DNA from: a virus
Length of the DNA stretch: 41,302 nt
IMG/VR virus record: IMGVR_UViG_3300008012_000054
Location: 1 to 41,302 of that record
Reading direction: 5' to 3' (one strand)
The position numbers and the translations under genes were made by a program. Below the pieces are notes generated by a model, which saw only the letters and a list, made by a program, of their open reading frames with translations, searched no databases and was not told where the DNA came from. This document shows positions 28,301 through 34,200 of the stretch, piece by piece (within the stretch, counting starts at the first letter, position 1; every line of letters begins with the position of its first letter).

Positions 28301-30017
28301 GCACCAATTAGATATTACAGGCACAGGCGCACTTGATGCAGGTAGTATCACTAGCGGATTTGGTTCAATTAATATTGGTGCTGATAATCTTACAGCGACA
28401 GGTAGTGTAAGTTTAGGTGCAACCAGCTTTAACGATAATAACATTACTAATGTTGGTAGCATTGCATTGGATACAATTGGTGCAGACAATGGTGTAAGCA
28501 TTAACTTTAACAGTTCAACAGTTGTTAACATTGATAATACAACACAATCAACAGCTTCAACAAATGGTGCTCTTATTGTAGACGGTGGTGTTGGCATTGC
28601 TAAAGATGTATATGTAAATGGCACAATCAACGGTAACGGTAGCGGACTTACAAGCCTAAATGCAAGCAACTTAGGCACAGGAACTGTTCCAAATGCACGT
28701 ATTGACGGAACATACAGCAACTTAACAGGAACTGGTGCACTTGATGCAGGTAGCATTACCAGTAATTTTGGAAACATCAACATTGGCACAAGCACATTTA
28801 CTGGTAATGGTAGTGGATTAACTAGTGTTGATGCTGCTACCCTAGACAGCATTGATAGCGCAAGTTTCTTACGCAGTGATGAAAACGATACTACAACAGG
28901 ATTGCTTACAATAAATCGCAATAACAGTGAGCAACTACGTTTGCAAACACAAGGTTCGACACAAAGTCCATACATTAGTTTCTATCAAGCAGGAACTCGC
29001 AGAGGTTATATTCAGTATGTAAATGGTGGAGCAATGCGTATCTACAATGATAGAACTGATGAATATCTTGATATCAACAGTGGTGTAAATGGTTTAACTT
29101 ACAATGTTGGCGGAACAAATTATACAGTTTGGCATGCTGGTAATGATGGCTCTGCAAGTGGACTAGATGCAGATACATTGGACGGAGTAGATAGCGGTAG
29201 TTTCTTACGCAGTGATGCAAACGACAGCTTCTCTGGAACAATCAGCGGCGCAGGTAGTATCAACATTACTGGCAATATAACAGCCGCTACATTTACAGGT
29301 GACGGTAGTGGTATTACTGGTGTTACAGCTTCTGATGCTGATACACTCGATGGTATTGACAGCACAGGCTTTATACGAAGCACTGCTACAGCAAGTCAAA
29401 ACATTTACATCAGAAATACATCACCAACATTATATTTCCGTGATACTGATCACAATGTTGCTATGCTACATACCAATAGCGACTTGTTCTATATTCTACG
29501 TGGTGCAGATGACTCAACCAGTTGGACACAGGTAAACAGTCAGTGGCCAGCTTATTGGAACTTAACAAACAACAATGCTCAAATGGGTGGTAGTCTTAGT
29601 GCTGTAGGCGAAGTTACTGCTTATTCATCTGATAGACGACTCAAAGAAAACATTGTTCCAATTGAAAACGCATTGGATAAAGTAAAATCTCTACATGGTG
29701 TAAACTTTGATTGGAAAGCAGAAGTTAATGATTTAGGTTTCCATCCAGTAACAATGAAAAACGATGCTGGTGTTATTGCACAAGAAGTTGAAGCAGTGTT
29801 ACCACAAGCAATTGCGAAAGCACCATTTGATACAGAATGGGATAGCGAAGCAAAAGAGTATAAGAGTAAATCAGGCGAAAACTATATCACAGTTAAGTAT
29901 GAAAAACTTGCTCCGTTGTTTATTGAAGCAATCAAAGAACAAGATGCTAAGATTGAAGCGCAAGCAGCTGAAATTGCAGAATTGAAAGAAATGGTGAAAA
30001 AACTACTCGATAAATAG
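19314..30017 (+). CDS. Giant tail-fibre protein 2 with C-terminal S74 chaperone
   Basis: 3,567 residues; ATG at 19314 with AGGAGG just upstream. Order: N-terminal 'RHKRSAVAGNQPSVAQLESG', typical of phage fibre starts. Residues ~160-440, a beta-helix ('NVIYVSAEQGDDANDGQS'). Residues ~510-880, three KCxRD modules. GHG-type and GxGY-type beta units. 'FEGYDGSNWGSLGGVKD' near 2460. A YadA-head-like run (repeated N-T-x-(V/I)-G) at ~2826-2946, flanked by two copies of a ~125-residue unit. 'DADTLDGVDSGSFLRSD' units. Residues ~3437-3567, a peptidase-S74 intramolecular chaperone with 'SSDRRLKENI'. In this family the chaperone trimerises the fibre and cuts itself off at the Ser, here about Ser3439, leaving a coiled-coil tail. 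Likely the principal host-recognition fibre. Confidence 0.85.
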   Translation: MATTIRHKRSAVAGNQPSVAQLESGELAINTADGKVYLLRDDNTVQDITKRIFEGNTEVRVDDLLDSASAEISMTVNGDEKMTVTNAGFNIKDDLDMEDFGKITWRESIASGEDGISIQAPYNLPNSYNLTLPLVNGTVGQILKTDGNGQLEFADADVFGGNVIYVSAEQGDDANDGQSAPVKTVKRACKLASALVYNPSGLVNGTRVNIKVAVGDYTEDNPVIVPDNVVIKGDGLRGCIIRPANANLDMLRVRNACYFGEFTFRDGVDDNQVPLITWDYATVFDDPNATDVTDRAEYTNLPNTKPTIVTSPYTQNCSIISFLGGSGAKIDGALVESPNVPRYNIEAENPVIGSIPEQGKSMVANAYTMLSFGGTGWRLLNDAYAQIVSCFQIFLLNGVYTQSGGYCSITNSATNFGLYALRSSGYSPKAFEFDRAHVVSTGASEGKQTITITGINRDAPVEEFVLRFRDPGYKFAKLLIDNKRDEIAQDVVDWVNLQVSNAAGSPSIYAGFSYNEAKCARDTRLLVDAIRYDAALNSNARTISSVLTYFNGRFDPTLFATQKEQHIDAYQNAKTFTAQIIQDATFESRSDALWDEILEVLDAGSSASVAGDDLVDARVLPTAINTNALNARNQLIANKEFIKKEITAWIASQVSAGTAPFSTTFTYNAAKCENDVGLIIDALVYDLSTNGNLQTIDAAIQYFVGTNAQFGSGEKDETIAAYNRLKIVVGEIVTETAVAVSTGNVLTQDTSGTPATVTEESFVEARIGEIVGYLDQDGTVDITLIEPDLNALGVSQTLQDDFIRLDAVGQANIAQRVTRYINESIDAAKWYNFTYDQSKCLRDTKLIIDAVAKDTWDTGNRYSRSAGLSYFTANLADSTRSVFAGEELQTIAAIQQAATYTNAVITGKTGITTAIEDFVQGRFNIVSEAIRAPEEIPSPAEVTSEGDITNSFIPTPTTTNFNAATDINLGTGVFTITGHGFTNGEKLIYDNNGNPSIGGLNDEQTYYANVLDENTFSLTFDDSLEFPVDLFTNATNSGTHIFRTDIIEFYVEEILSSHQTYQTLILESGSESYYFVPGRAIQGTTGANNNSAFVHSWEPEERRLIVSIEEVAVGSSVLRIQFDATSTITQDHSPSPNTTIAINEVSAKTGLGTATFSITATDGSSSVTNTANLPEKQIWFHRPSIVNSSAHTWEYAGSGTDYNALPQNGGNTRAEYEQYEELPGRVYSSGTNELGDFKVGDFITAFNRTGNITFRNKVQVDELDALKLSLSNVAIEEISTDVNLGDDEIGGPSNARLSTQLAVRSFISNRLGGFVDKTVSTAAVPGAIVQLNTNGQLNGELIPATRQFTNTNTEGYNSRLTQVDEIPAVNLSAGDIGTENFEQVQLTLSGNITASDGAVITQPGVTGATGYAKGTFSTSGNILVATTGLAWDETDDSVGDPWDITNNLNLFVDGVDSGVYPTSKGASTAIIDNYFLKSSNTSQYLILDPSLDYNFTIVSLSSVSRASNIQTIVTSSAHGLYVGNQVRVECVEDETFNVNGEVLSTPTSTSFTIANIGIDVSTISRTGNVFSVVTSADGNAQGAVTEERYGVAVNVDNANITGGSGYTPTQGNKIYENVSLTSITGVGSGAKADITVTAGAVSDVDLRRGGTGYVVGDRLSANAADIGGTGSSFEIDVSAIEKRIYVNILGGELFVASSSSIDFIEDVDAVNNSFDIGLDNVISLNFLAGTTAGGGSVDYTTNRITIAGHGLLDGDPLTYDTLGNVAIGGLLNGSVYYAKRIDVDTIEVYEDYSLLNKIEFLTTPLNNNHNFSRHAVNLTDDSIIVQNHGLTTADAIRINTLTDGSTSNALPNIDGKEIVDGSRFFVGSVTTNSFTLHTLRSDALSSINGLVTNRKDIGTKGVGAARITPSNTRVTEIVNTSSRIKSNWNTLAATNIDAENIISGTISPSRLGSSGVANSDTVLFGDSRYDTVVQSLKKANTTDNPITLTGSSSNAEFYGDPVNIGIANADYDPLGTFSTLGTSRFLQTQFDVNSNGSGEVFIKDGVVDAGTLDSLDSAYFLNPANLTSPVPVNRGGTNITTYAIGDLLYAQSAASLNTLNIGRANTFLKSNGVTPEWGTALDLAEGLDVGSAKLSSSSTSLGQVYNQNVSTLEIGGDAENVKIGKNSDSRNISTSVDTYEATNTQDVVVNLSAINLSTSSASANGEKVLLFGDTSQVAFGMTVAGSGSIPANTTVTGITDDEVFLSQDLTGSVLTGTTITFTNTPLTLGVRVGDTVIVASSGIANLDGQWPVIGATENATSFTIRTNNNVNANPAVTQIGTISKENTIVIKNQNVVIGGGEFGTSPLPALIKGEGGIGTNIGGGSLTLRPGIGTGNATGGDFIVETGEESTTGEALQTITERMRIDTEGVMTVTGYTKFTDTTGIKVPVGTSAQRPGEAGIYVTAAQGQIRYNTSDSTFEGYDGSNWGSLGGVKDVDQDTLIRPETSAGADNDELDFLTAGTQRMQIGATGDLGFGDSLTKFTIAYATGNTNIAGDVVVTGDLTVNGTTTTLNSTTLQIDDKNIELGTVATPTDTTADGGGITLKGATDHTITWSNANDSWDFSEHVNIISGKVYRINNTEVLSANTLGTNVINSSLQNVGALDGGSITSNFGNINIGTSNLTATGTITLGATSFGDNNITNVGSIALDTISGDNGSSMNFASSTVVNIDNVTQSTASTNGALIVDGGVGIAKNLHVGGILNGNGSGLTTLNATNLSSGTVNDARLPTSQAGKTFTSDITVNGFRIGQGALAESTNLIFGDGDSITTGAQYNTGIGSGSIHGALSGDKNTAVGYVALSALTSANNNTAIGSDSQEQRTNAGNNNTSVGADTMANSTAGDDNTGVGYQALEIVTGSDNTVLGASTGRTLTSGSNNILIGKGIETATNTTSNFMQIGNASNNSLSIPGVNTTVTTTSFTYSGTNGFSGVGTNLTALNASNLTSGTVPDGRISSSSVVQHQLDITGTGALDAGSITSGFGSINIGADNLTATGSVSLGATSFNDNNITNVGSIALDTIGADNGVSINFNSSTVVNIDNTTQSTASTNGALIVDGGVGIAKDVYVNGTINGNGSGLTSLNASNLGTGTVPNARIDGTYSNLTGTGALDAGSITSNFGNINIGTSTFTGNGSGLTSVDAATLDSIDSASFLRSDENDTTTGLLTINRNNSEQLRLQTQGSTQSPYISFYQAGTRRGYIQYVNGGAMRIYNDRTDEYLDINSGVNGLTYNVGGTNYTVWHAGNDGSASGLDADTLDGVDSGSFLRSDANDSFSGTISGAGSINITGNITAATFTGDGSGITGVTASDADTLDGIDSTGFIRSTATASQNIYIRNTSPTLYFRDTDHNVAMLHTNSDLFYILRGADDSTSWTQVNSQWPAYWNLTNNNAQMGGSLSAVGEVTAYSSDRRLKENIVPIENALDKVKSLHGVNFDWKAEVNDLGFHPVTMKNDAGVIAQEVEAVLPQAIAKAPFDTEWDSEAKEYKSKSGENYITVKYEKLAPLFIEAIKEQDAKIEAQAAEIAELKEMVKKLLDK
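20850..21930 (+). repeat. Three KCxRD helical modules in giant fibre 2
   Basis: Conserved Cys codons at 20868, 21327 and 21831. The units are the same type as the ten in giant fibre 1 ('YNEAKCARDTRLLVDAIRYD', 'YNAAKCENDVGLIIDALVYD', 'YDQSKCLRDTKLIIDAVAKD'). Unit two has Asn in place of the usual Arg. Confidence 0.85.
27234..28703 (+). repeat. Duplicated ~125-residue shaft unit flanking a YadA-like segment
   Basis: Two direct copies, 27234-27611 and 28326-28703, start with GALD(G/A)GSITS and share 'NNITNVGSIALDT' and 'STASTNGALIVDGGVGIAK', ending in (N/P)(D/N)AR(L/I). A third, truncated copy begins at 28734. The insert between the full copies encodes the YadA-head-like N-T-x-(V/I)-G repeats. 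Confidence 0.8.
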
Positions 30018-30045
30018 GTGTATGCCGGATTATTCCGGCAACACC
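30017..30045 (+). terminator. Long hairpin at the 3' end of giant fibre 2
   Basis: GGTGT (30017-30021) and TGCCGGA (30023-30029) pair with TCCGGCA (30034-30040) and ACACC (30041-30045). This gives 12 bp with one bulged A and a TTAT loop. It starts on the last base of the stop codon. There is no T-tract, so it may be an mRNA-protecting hairpin rather than a full intrinsic terminator. Confidence 0.55.
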
Positions 30046-30054
30046 GTTGACACA

Positions 30055-30069
30055 CATTAAATAGTATGT
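30055..30069 (+). promoter_or_regulatory. Late-promoter-like element CATTAAATAG
   Basis: TAAATA at 30058-30063, ten bases after the hairpin; predicted +1 near 30069, 25 bases before the next ATG. It could drive the 54-aa gene through to the glycosyltransferase-repeat gene. Confidence 0.55.
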
Positions 30070-30093
30070 TATTATTATAAAATAGGAATCTAA

Positions 30094-30258
30094 ATGGCGT
30101 TACCGAACACAGGAAATACAATTACAATGTCTCAAGTAAGAAATTACTTTGGTGGCACTGCTACGCCTATTTTATTAAGAGGCACGTTAGGTGCTTATAT
30201 TGGTATTTCTTCTGGTTCGATTAGTTTAAGCGCATCATTTGGTGGCCTAGGAACATAG
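30094..30258 (+). CDS. 54-aa fibre-associated small protein (MALP.. type)
   Basis: A short complete reading frame from the ATG at 30094 to TAG at 30256-30258, preceded by ATAGGAAT. The protein begins 'MALPNTGNTITMSQVRNYFG' and ends in Gly/Ser-rich beta-like sequence 'SISLSASFGGLGT'. The pattern MALPxxGxIxMSQVxxxxG is one I associate with repeat units of marine phage structural and fibre proteins, where it often sits at the N-terminus of longer proteins. Here it stands alone, so it may be a mini-fibre component, a tip or adaptor peptide, or a remnant of a longer gene. A gene with AGGAG follows 15 bases downstream. No enzymatic role is visible. Confidence 0.65.
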   Translation: MALPNTGNTITMSQVRNYFGGTATPILLRGTLGAYIGISSGSISLSASFGGLGT

Positions 30259-30272
30259 GAGCATATTATATT

Positions 30273-30650
30273 ATGAAAAGTTTATACGAAGTCATGAATA
30301 TTGACTTGGCGCAAGAATATACTAAAGCACGTAAACATGCAAAATTAGCAGCATTAGAACTTGATCAAATTACATTTGACGAAGCTACTGCTATGGTTAA
30401 TGCAATGGATATTCCAGAAGATGACGACAGATATCATTGGATCAATGTCATTGCACATAAAGCAGCAGCAGACCTACTTGCTTTAGGAAAAGTGCAACCA
30501 GAAAATATGGTAGAAATGGCAGCACTATCAGAAGAAGATTTTACAGAAGCAGTCGCATTAGCAGTTGGAAAAGCAAGAACACTCAACGATCAAACAGTAG
30601 CCGCAGAGGCAACACTAAACACTGATACAATTTCTGAAAAAATTACCTAA
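30273..30650 (+). CDS. Hypothetical acidic helical protein
   Basis: 125 residues, not recognised. It is helical and acidic: 'MKSLYEVMNIDLAQEYTKAR' at the start, then 'DIPEDDDRYHWINVIAHKAA', and a helix 'LSEEDFTEAVALAVGKA' before a Thr-rich end. There are no membrane segments, Cys clusters or catalytic motifs. AGGAG (30257-30261) lies before the ATG. Its stop overlaps the glycosyltransferase start by one base (TAATG), so they are coupled. Lying between the fibre genes and the glycosyltransferase, it could be a fibre-assembly or virion accessory protein. That is context only. Confidence 0.6.
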   Translation: MKSLYEVMNIDLAQEYTKARKHAKLAALELDQITFDEATAMVNAMDIPEDDDRYHWINVIAHKAAADLLALGKVQPENMVEMAALSEEDFTEAVALAVGKARTLNDQTVAAEATLNTDTISEKIT

Positions 30651-31225
30651 TGAAACTTGCTATATGTGTGCCGGCAAGAGATCTTGTTCATGCAGGATTT
30701 GCTCTTTCTCTAGCTAAAATATCTAAAACAATTGATTGTGAAATTTTAATTAACTTAGGAACCATCATTCCACAACAACGCAATCAGTTGGTAAAAGAAG
30801 CATTAGAAAAAAATGCCACACATATATTATGGCTTGACAGCGACATGCATGTTCCTGAAAGCACAGCAATAAAATTATTAGCGCATGATAAAGAAATAGT
30901 AGCAGCAACCTATAGCACACGTATGCCGCCGCATCAAAGCGTAGCATTTGTAGATTCTAATGACTTTAACAAAAGACTTACTGAAACAAATGGATTACAT
31001 AAAGTTTGGGCAGTAGGAATGGGTTGTATGTTAGTAAACACTAAAGTATATGAATATTTAGAACAACCGTATTATCAATATGTTGATTATAAGGCAACAC
31101 AATCGTTGATGGGTGAAGATATATACTTTTGCAAAAATGTAAACGATGCAGGATTTGACATTTTTGTAGACGCTACATTAAGTAATAATGTAGCACATTA
31201 TGGAACAAAGAGTTTTACATTATGA
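30650..31225 (+). CDS. GT-A fold glycosyltransferase (GT2-like)
   Basis: 191 residues, a compact GT-A domain. 'MKLAICVPAR' opens the first strand, 'RNQLVKEALEKNATHILWLD' leads into the DxD-like metal/nucleotide-sugar motif 'LDSDMHVP' (Asp63, Asp65), 'GEDIYFCKN' matches the catalytic-base region of GT2-type enzymes, and a C-terminal 'VAHYG' gives the usual metal-binding His-x-Gly. It should transfer a sugar from a nucleotide-sugar; the acceptor is unknown. Phage versions modify DNA, virion proteins or host surface. Its start overlaps the previous stop by one base, and its end overlaps the repeat-array gene by 4 bases (ATGA). That tight coupling to an array of glycosyltransferase-like repeats suggests the two act together. 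Confidence 0.8.
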   Translation: MKLAICVPARDLVHAGFALSLAKISKTIDCEILINLGTIIPQQRNQLVKEALEKNATHILWLDSDMHVPESTAIKLLAHDKEIVAATYSTRMPPHQSVAFVDSNDFNKRLTETNGLHKVWAVGMGCMLVNTKVYEYLEQPYYQYVDYKATQSLMGEDIYFCKNVNDAGFDIFVDATLSNNVAHYGTKSFTL

Positions 31226-34200
31226 GAGCATTTGATAGATTTGAACGCTATGGACAAAAAATTTACAACGGACAAGATGTTCTAAAAAATCATTTTTTAC
31301 ATTCATATCCTATACATTACACAAAAGATACAATGGATTATTCTGTTGTAAAAGATTATCAAGATCATGATTATGTATGGATAGTAGATAAAAATATAGA
31401 AACATTACGCACTTTTCCTTGGCATTTTAGACCTACAGAAGTTGGAATTCATTGTTTTCCGTATGTGTATAAACGTAGTAAAAGAATAATAAGTTGGGAC
31501 AAAGTTAAACTGGTTCCTACAAAAATTGATACAGAACACAGAATTGAACAAAAACATATTTGTGCAAAATATGACGTTTTATGTGGCGAAGAAAGTTTCA
31601 ACATATTTTTTATTGGTAAAGAATCCGACGATGAATATCAAAAATTAATCAAACGTTTTCCAAACATTGAAATTGCACAAGATTATTACGATGCACAAAA
31701 TAAATCAGATACTGATATGTTTTGGTTAGTGCCAAATGATGTTGAAGTCAGTGAATTTTTTAAATTTTCATATATACCCGATGATTGGAGTCAACAGTAT
31801 ATTCATGTGTTCAGCAATGGTTCTGCACGTAGTAAAGATGGAATCATTTTAGGCTGTAAATATTATAATCCCACAACTAACGAATTACAGCACAGATTTT
31901 ACGCTGAGAAAAAAGATGTAAGCATTGTAGCAAGTAAACCAAAAAAATTCCCACAATACAATTTTAATTCATACGAAGAATACAGAAAAGTATTAGATAA
32001 TATCGAGGGTGATATGTTTTGGTGGATACCTAATGACGTTGAACTTGAAGAAAACTTTGATCTAAGTTTTTATATAGATCATATGAATCAATACGATAGG
32101 CATATAAATCATGTGTTCTTAAATGACAAAAGTTATGACGGTGTTATGCTGTTCAGTAAACATTGTCCTATAGGAAAAAAAGAATTTGAACACAGATTTA
32201 TTGTAGTGAAAAAAGAACACGAGGTGGTAGCAAGCCGGCCAAAAAAGTTTGATACGTTTGTAGTTAATTCTTGGTCTGACTACAAACGTGCTATGGAAAA
32301 TACAACCACAGAAATGTTTTGGGGTATACCAAGTGATGTAGATGTAGTGAAAGAATTAGATTTATATTTTTCACATCACAATCAATACGACAGAAATATT
32401 ACACATGTTTTTCTAAATAAAAAAACCTACGACGGTGTTGTATTATACAATGTTAATACAAAGTTATCAAAAAAAGAAGTAGAACACAGATTTTATTCTA
32501 AGAAGAAACAATGGGAAGAAGTTTATAGTATACCAAAACCTTTTGATGTTTTTGAAGTAGAAACTTACGAAGATTATATACATGCAAAAAGTTCTGCTAC
32601 AACAGATATGTTTTGGCTTTCTAGTCCACAAATAAACGATTATCAAAGCGCAAGAGATCAATTTTATATCAGTCATCATGATATCATAGACAGAAATCAA
32701 GTTCATGTGTTTGAGCACGACCACGATGGTATTTCAAATTTTAATGGGCTTATGTTAGTTCCTAAAAGTATAAAATTAACTGAAAATGAAATATCACATA
32801 GACATCCTGTAAACAGGAAAGAGCACAACACAATTATGAGTGTGCCTGCACCTTATGAATATTTTCAAATTGACGATTACGACGAATATGTAACTGCACT
32901 TAAAACTTCAAGGACAGAAATGTTTTGGATGAGCAGTCGAAATATCAATACAAGTGGTTTTGATTTTGATTTTGTGTTAGAACATAGCAATACATATGAC
33001 AGGAATATCAATCATGCATTTTTACACAAAGTAGATGATCATGCTGGTTGTTTGTATAATGGATTATTTTTATGTAGTAAACACAGCCCTTTAACACAAA
33101 AAGAAGTTGAGCATAGGCATCTTGTTAATGTCAAACAGCATAGTGTTGTAGGAAGTTTTCCTGTAAAGTATGATAAATTTATCATTGACACATACAGCGA
33201 TTATTTGTATGCGTTTACGCACAGCAAAACCGAAATGTTCTGGGGAGTGTGTAGTAATTTAGAAGATGACGAAGATTTTGATTTTACATTGAGTTTTACA
33301 CACGATAACAAATATGATAGAAGTATAAATCATGCATTTCTCAATCAAGGATTTGACAGTGTAAATTACAATGGATATTTTTTGTTTAGTAAAAAATCTC
33401 CTGTGACTGAAAAAGAAATTGAACACAGACACATTTTAAATGTAAAAGAATGGAAAGTTGTTGCAAGCAGATATGCTCAGTATGATATACACTTTATAGA
33501 TACATACGATGAATATTTAGAAGCAATGGAAAAAAGTGTTACTGAATTATTTTTTGCGGTAAGTAGAAACATTAACACTGATAACTGGGATTTTGATTTA
33601 CATTTTGACCATACCAATAGATTTGATAGATTTACAAATCATGCATTTATACATGAAGTAAAAGGAATGCAATTGTATAATGGTGTATTTTTATTAAGCA
33701 AACACAAACCAGTAACACAAAAAGAAATCGAATATAGACATATAGTTGATGCAAAACATTGGGATATAGTTGCCAGTAAAGAATGTATGTATGATGAATT
33801 TGTTATTGAAACATATGGTCAATACTTAGATGCTTTAAAAGCAAGCGATACAGAAATGTTCTGGGGATTATCAAATAACATTGATACAAGTATTTTTGAT
33901 TTTGATTATTATTTCTCTCACGATAATGAATACGATAGAAAAATTAACCATACATTTTTACATGAAGTTAATGACAAAGGATATAGAAACGGTTTGTTTT
34001 TGTTCAGCAAACACGCACCTGTTACAGAAAAAGAAATTGAACACAGACATTTAGTAAAAGCAAAAAATTGGCCTGTGGTTGCTAGTATACCTGTAAAATA
34101 CGAAAGATTTGTAGTAAACAACTACACTGACTACTTGTCTGCAATGGACAGTGCAACAACTGAAATGTTTTGGGCTATACCTAGTGATGTGGAAGTTGAT

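Noticed and set aside
19421-29399. Many 60-225-aa open frames on the minus strand of giant fibre 2
   Set aside because: They arise from the Asn/Thr/Gly/Ser-rich coding strand, have no ribosome sites or spacing typical of genes, and are repetitive in step with the fibre repeats.
30017-30045. Classical intrinsic terminator after giant fibre 2
   Set aside because: The stem is strong, but the sequence after it (GTTGACACAC) has no T-tract, so it is listed only as a hairpin with moderate confidence.
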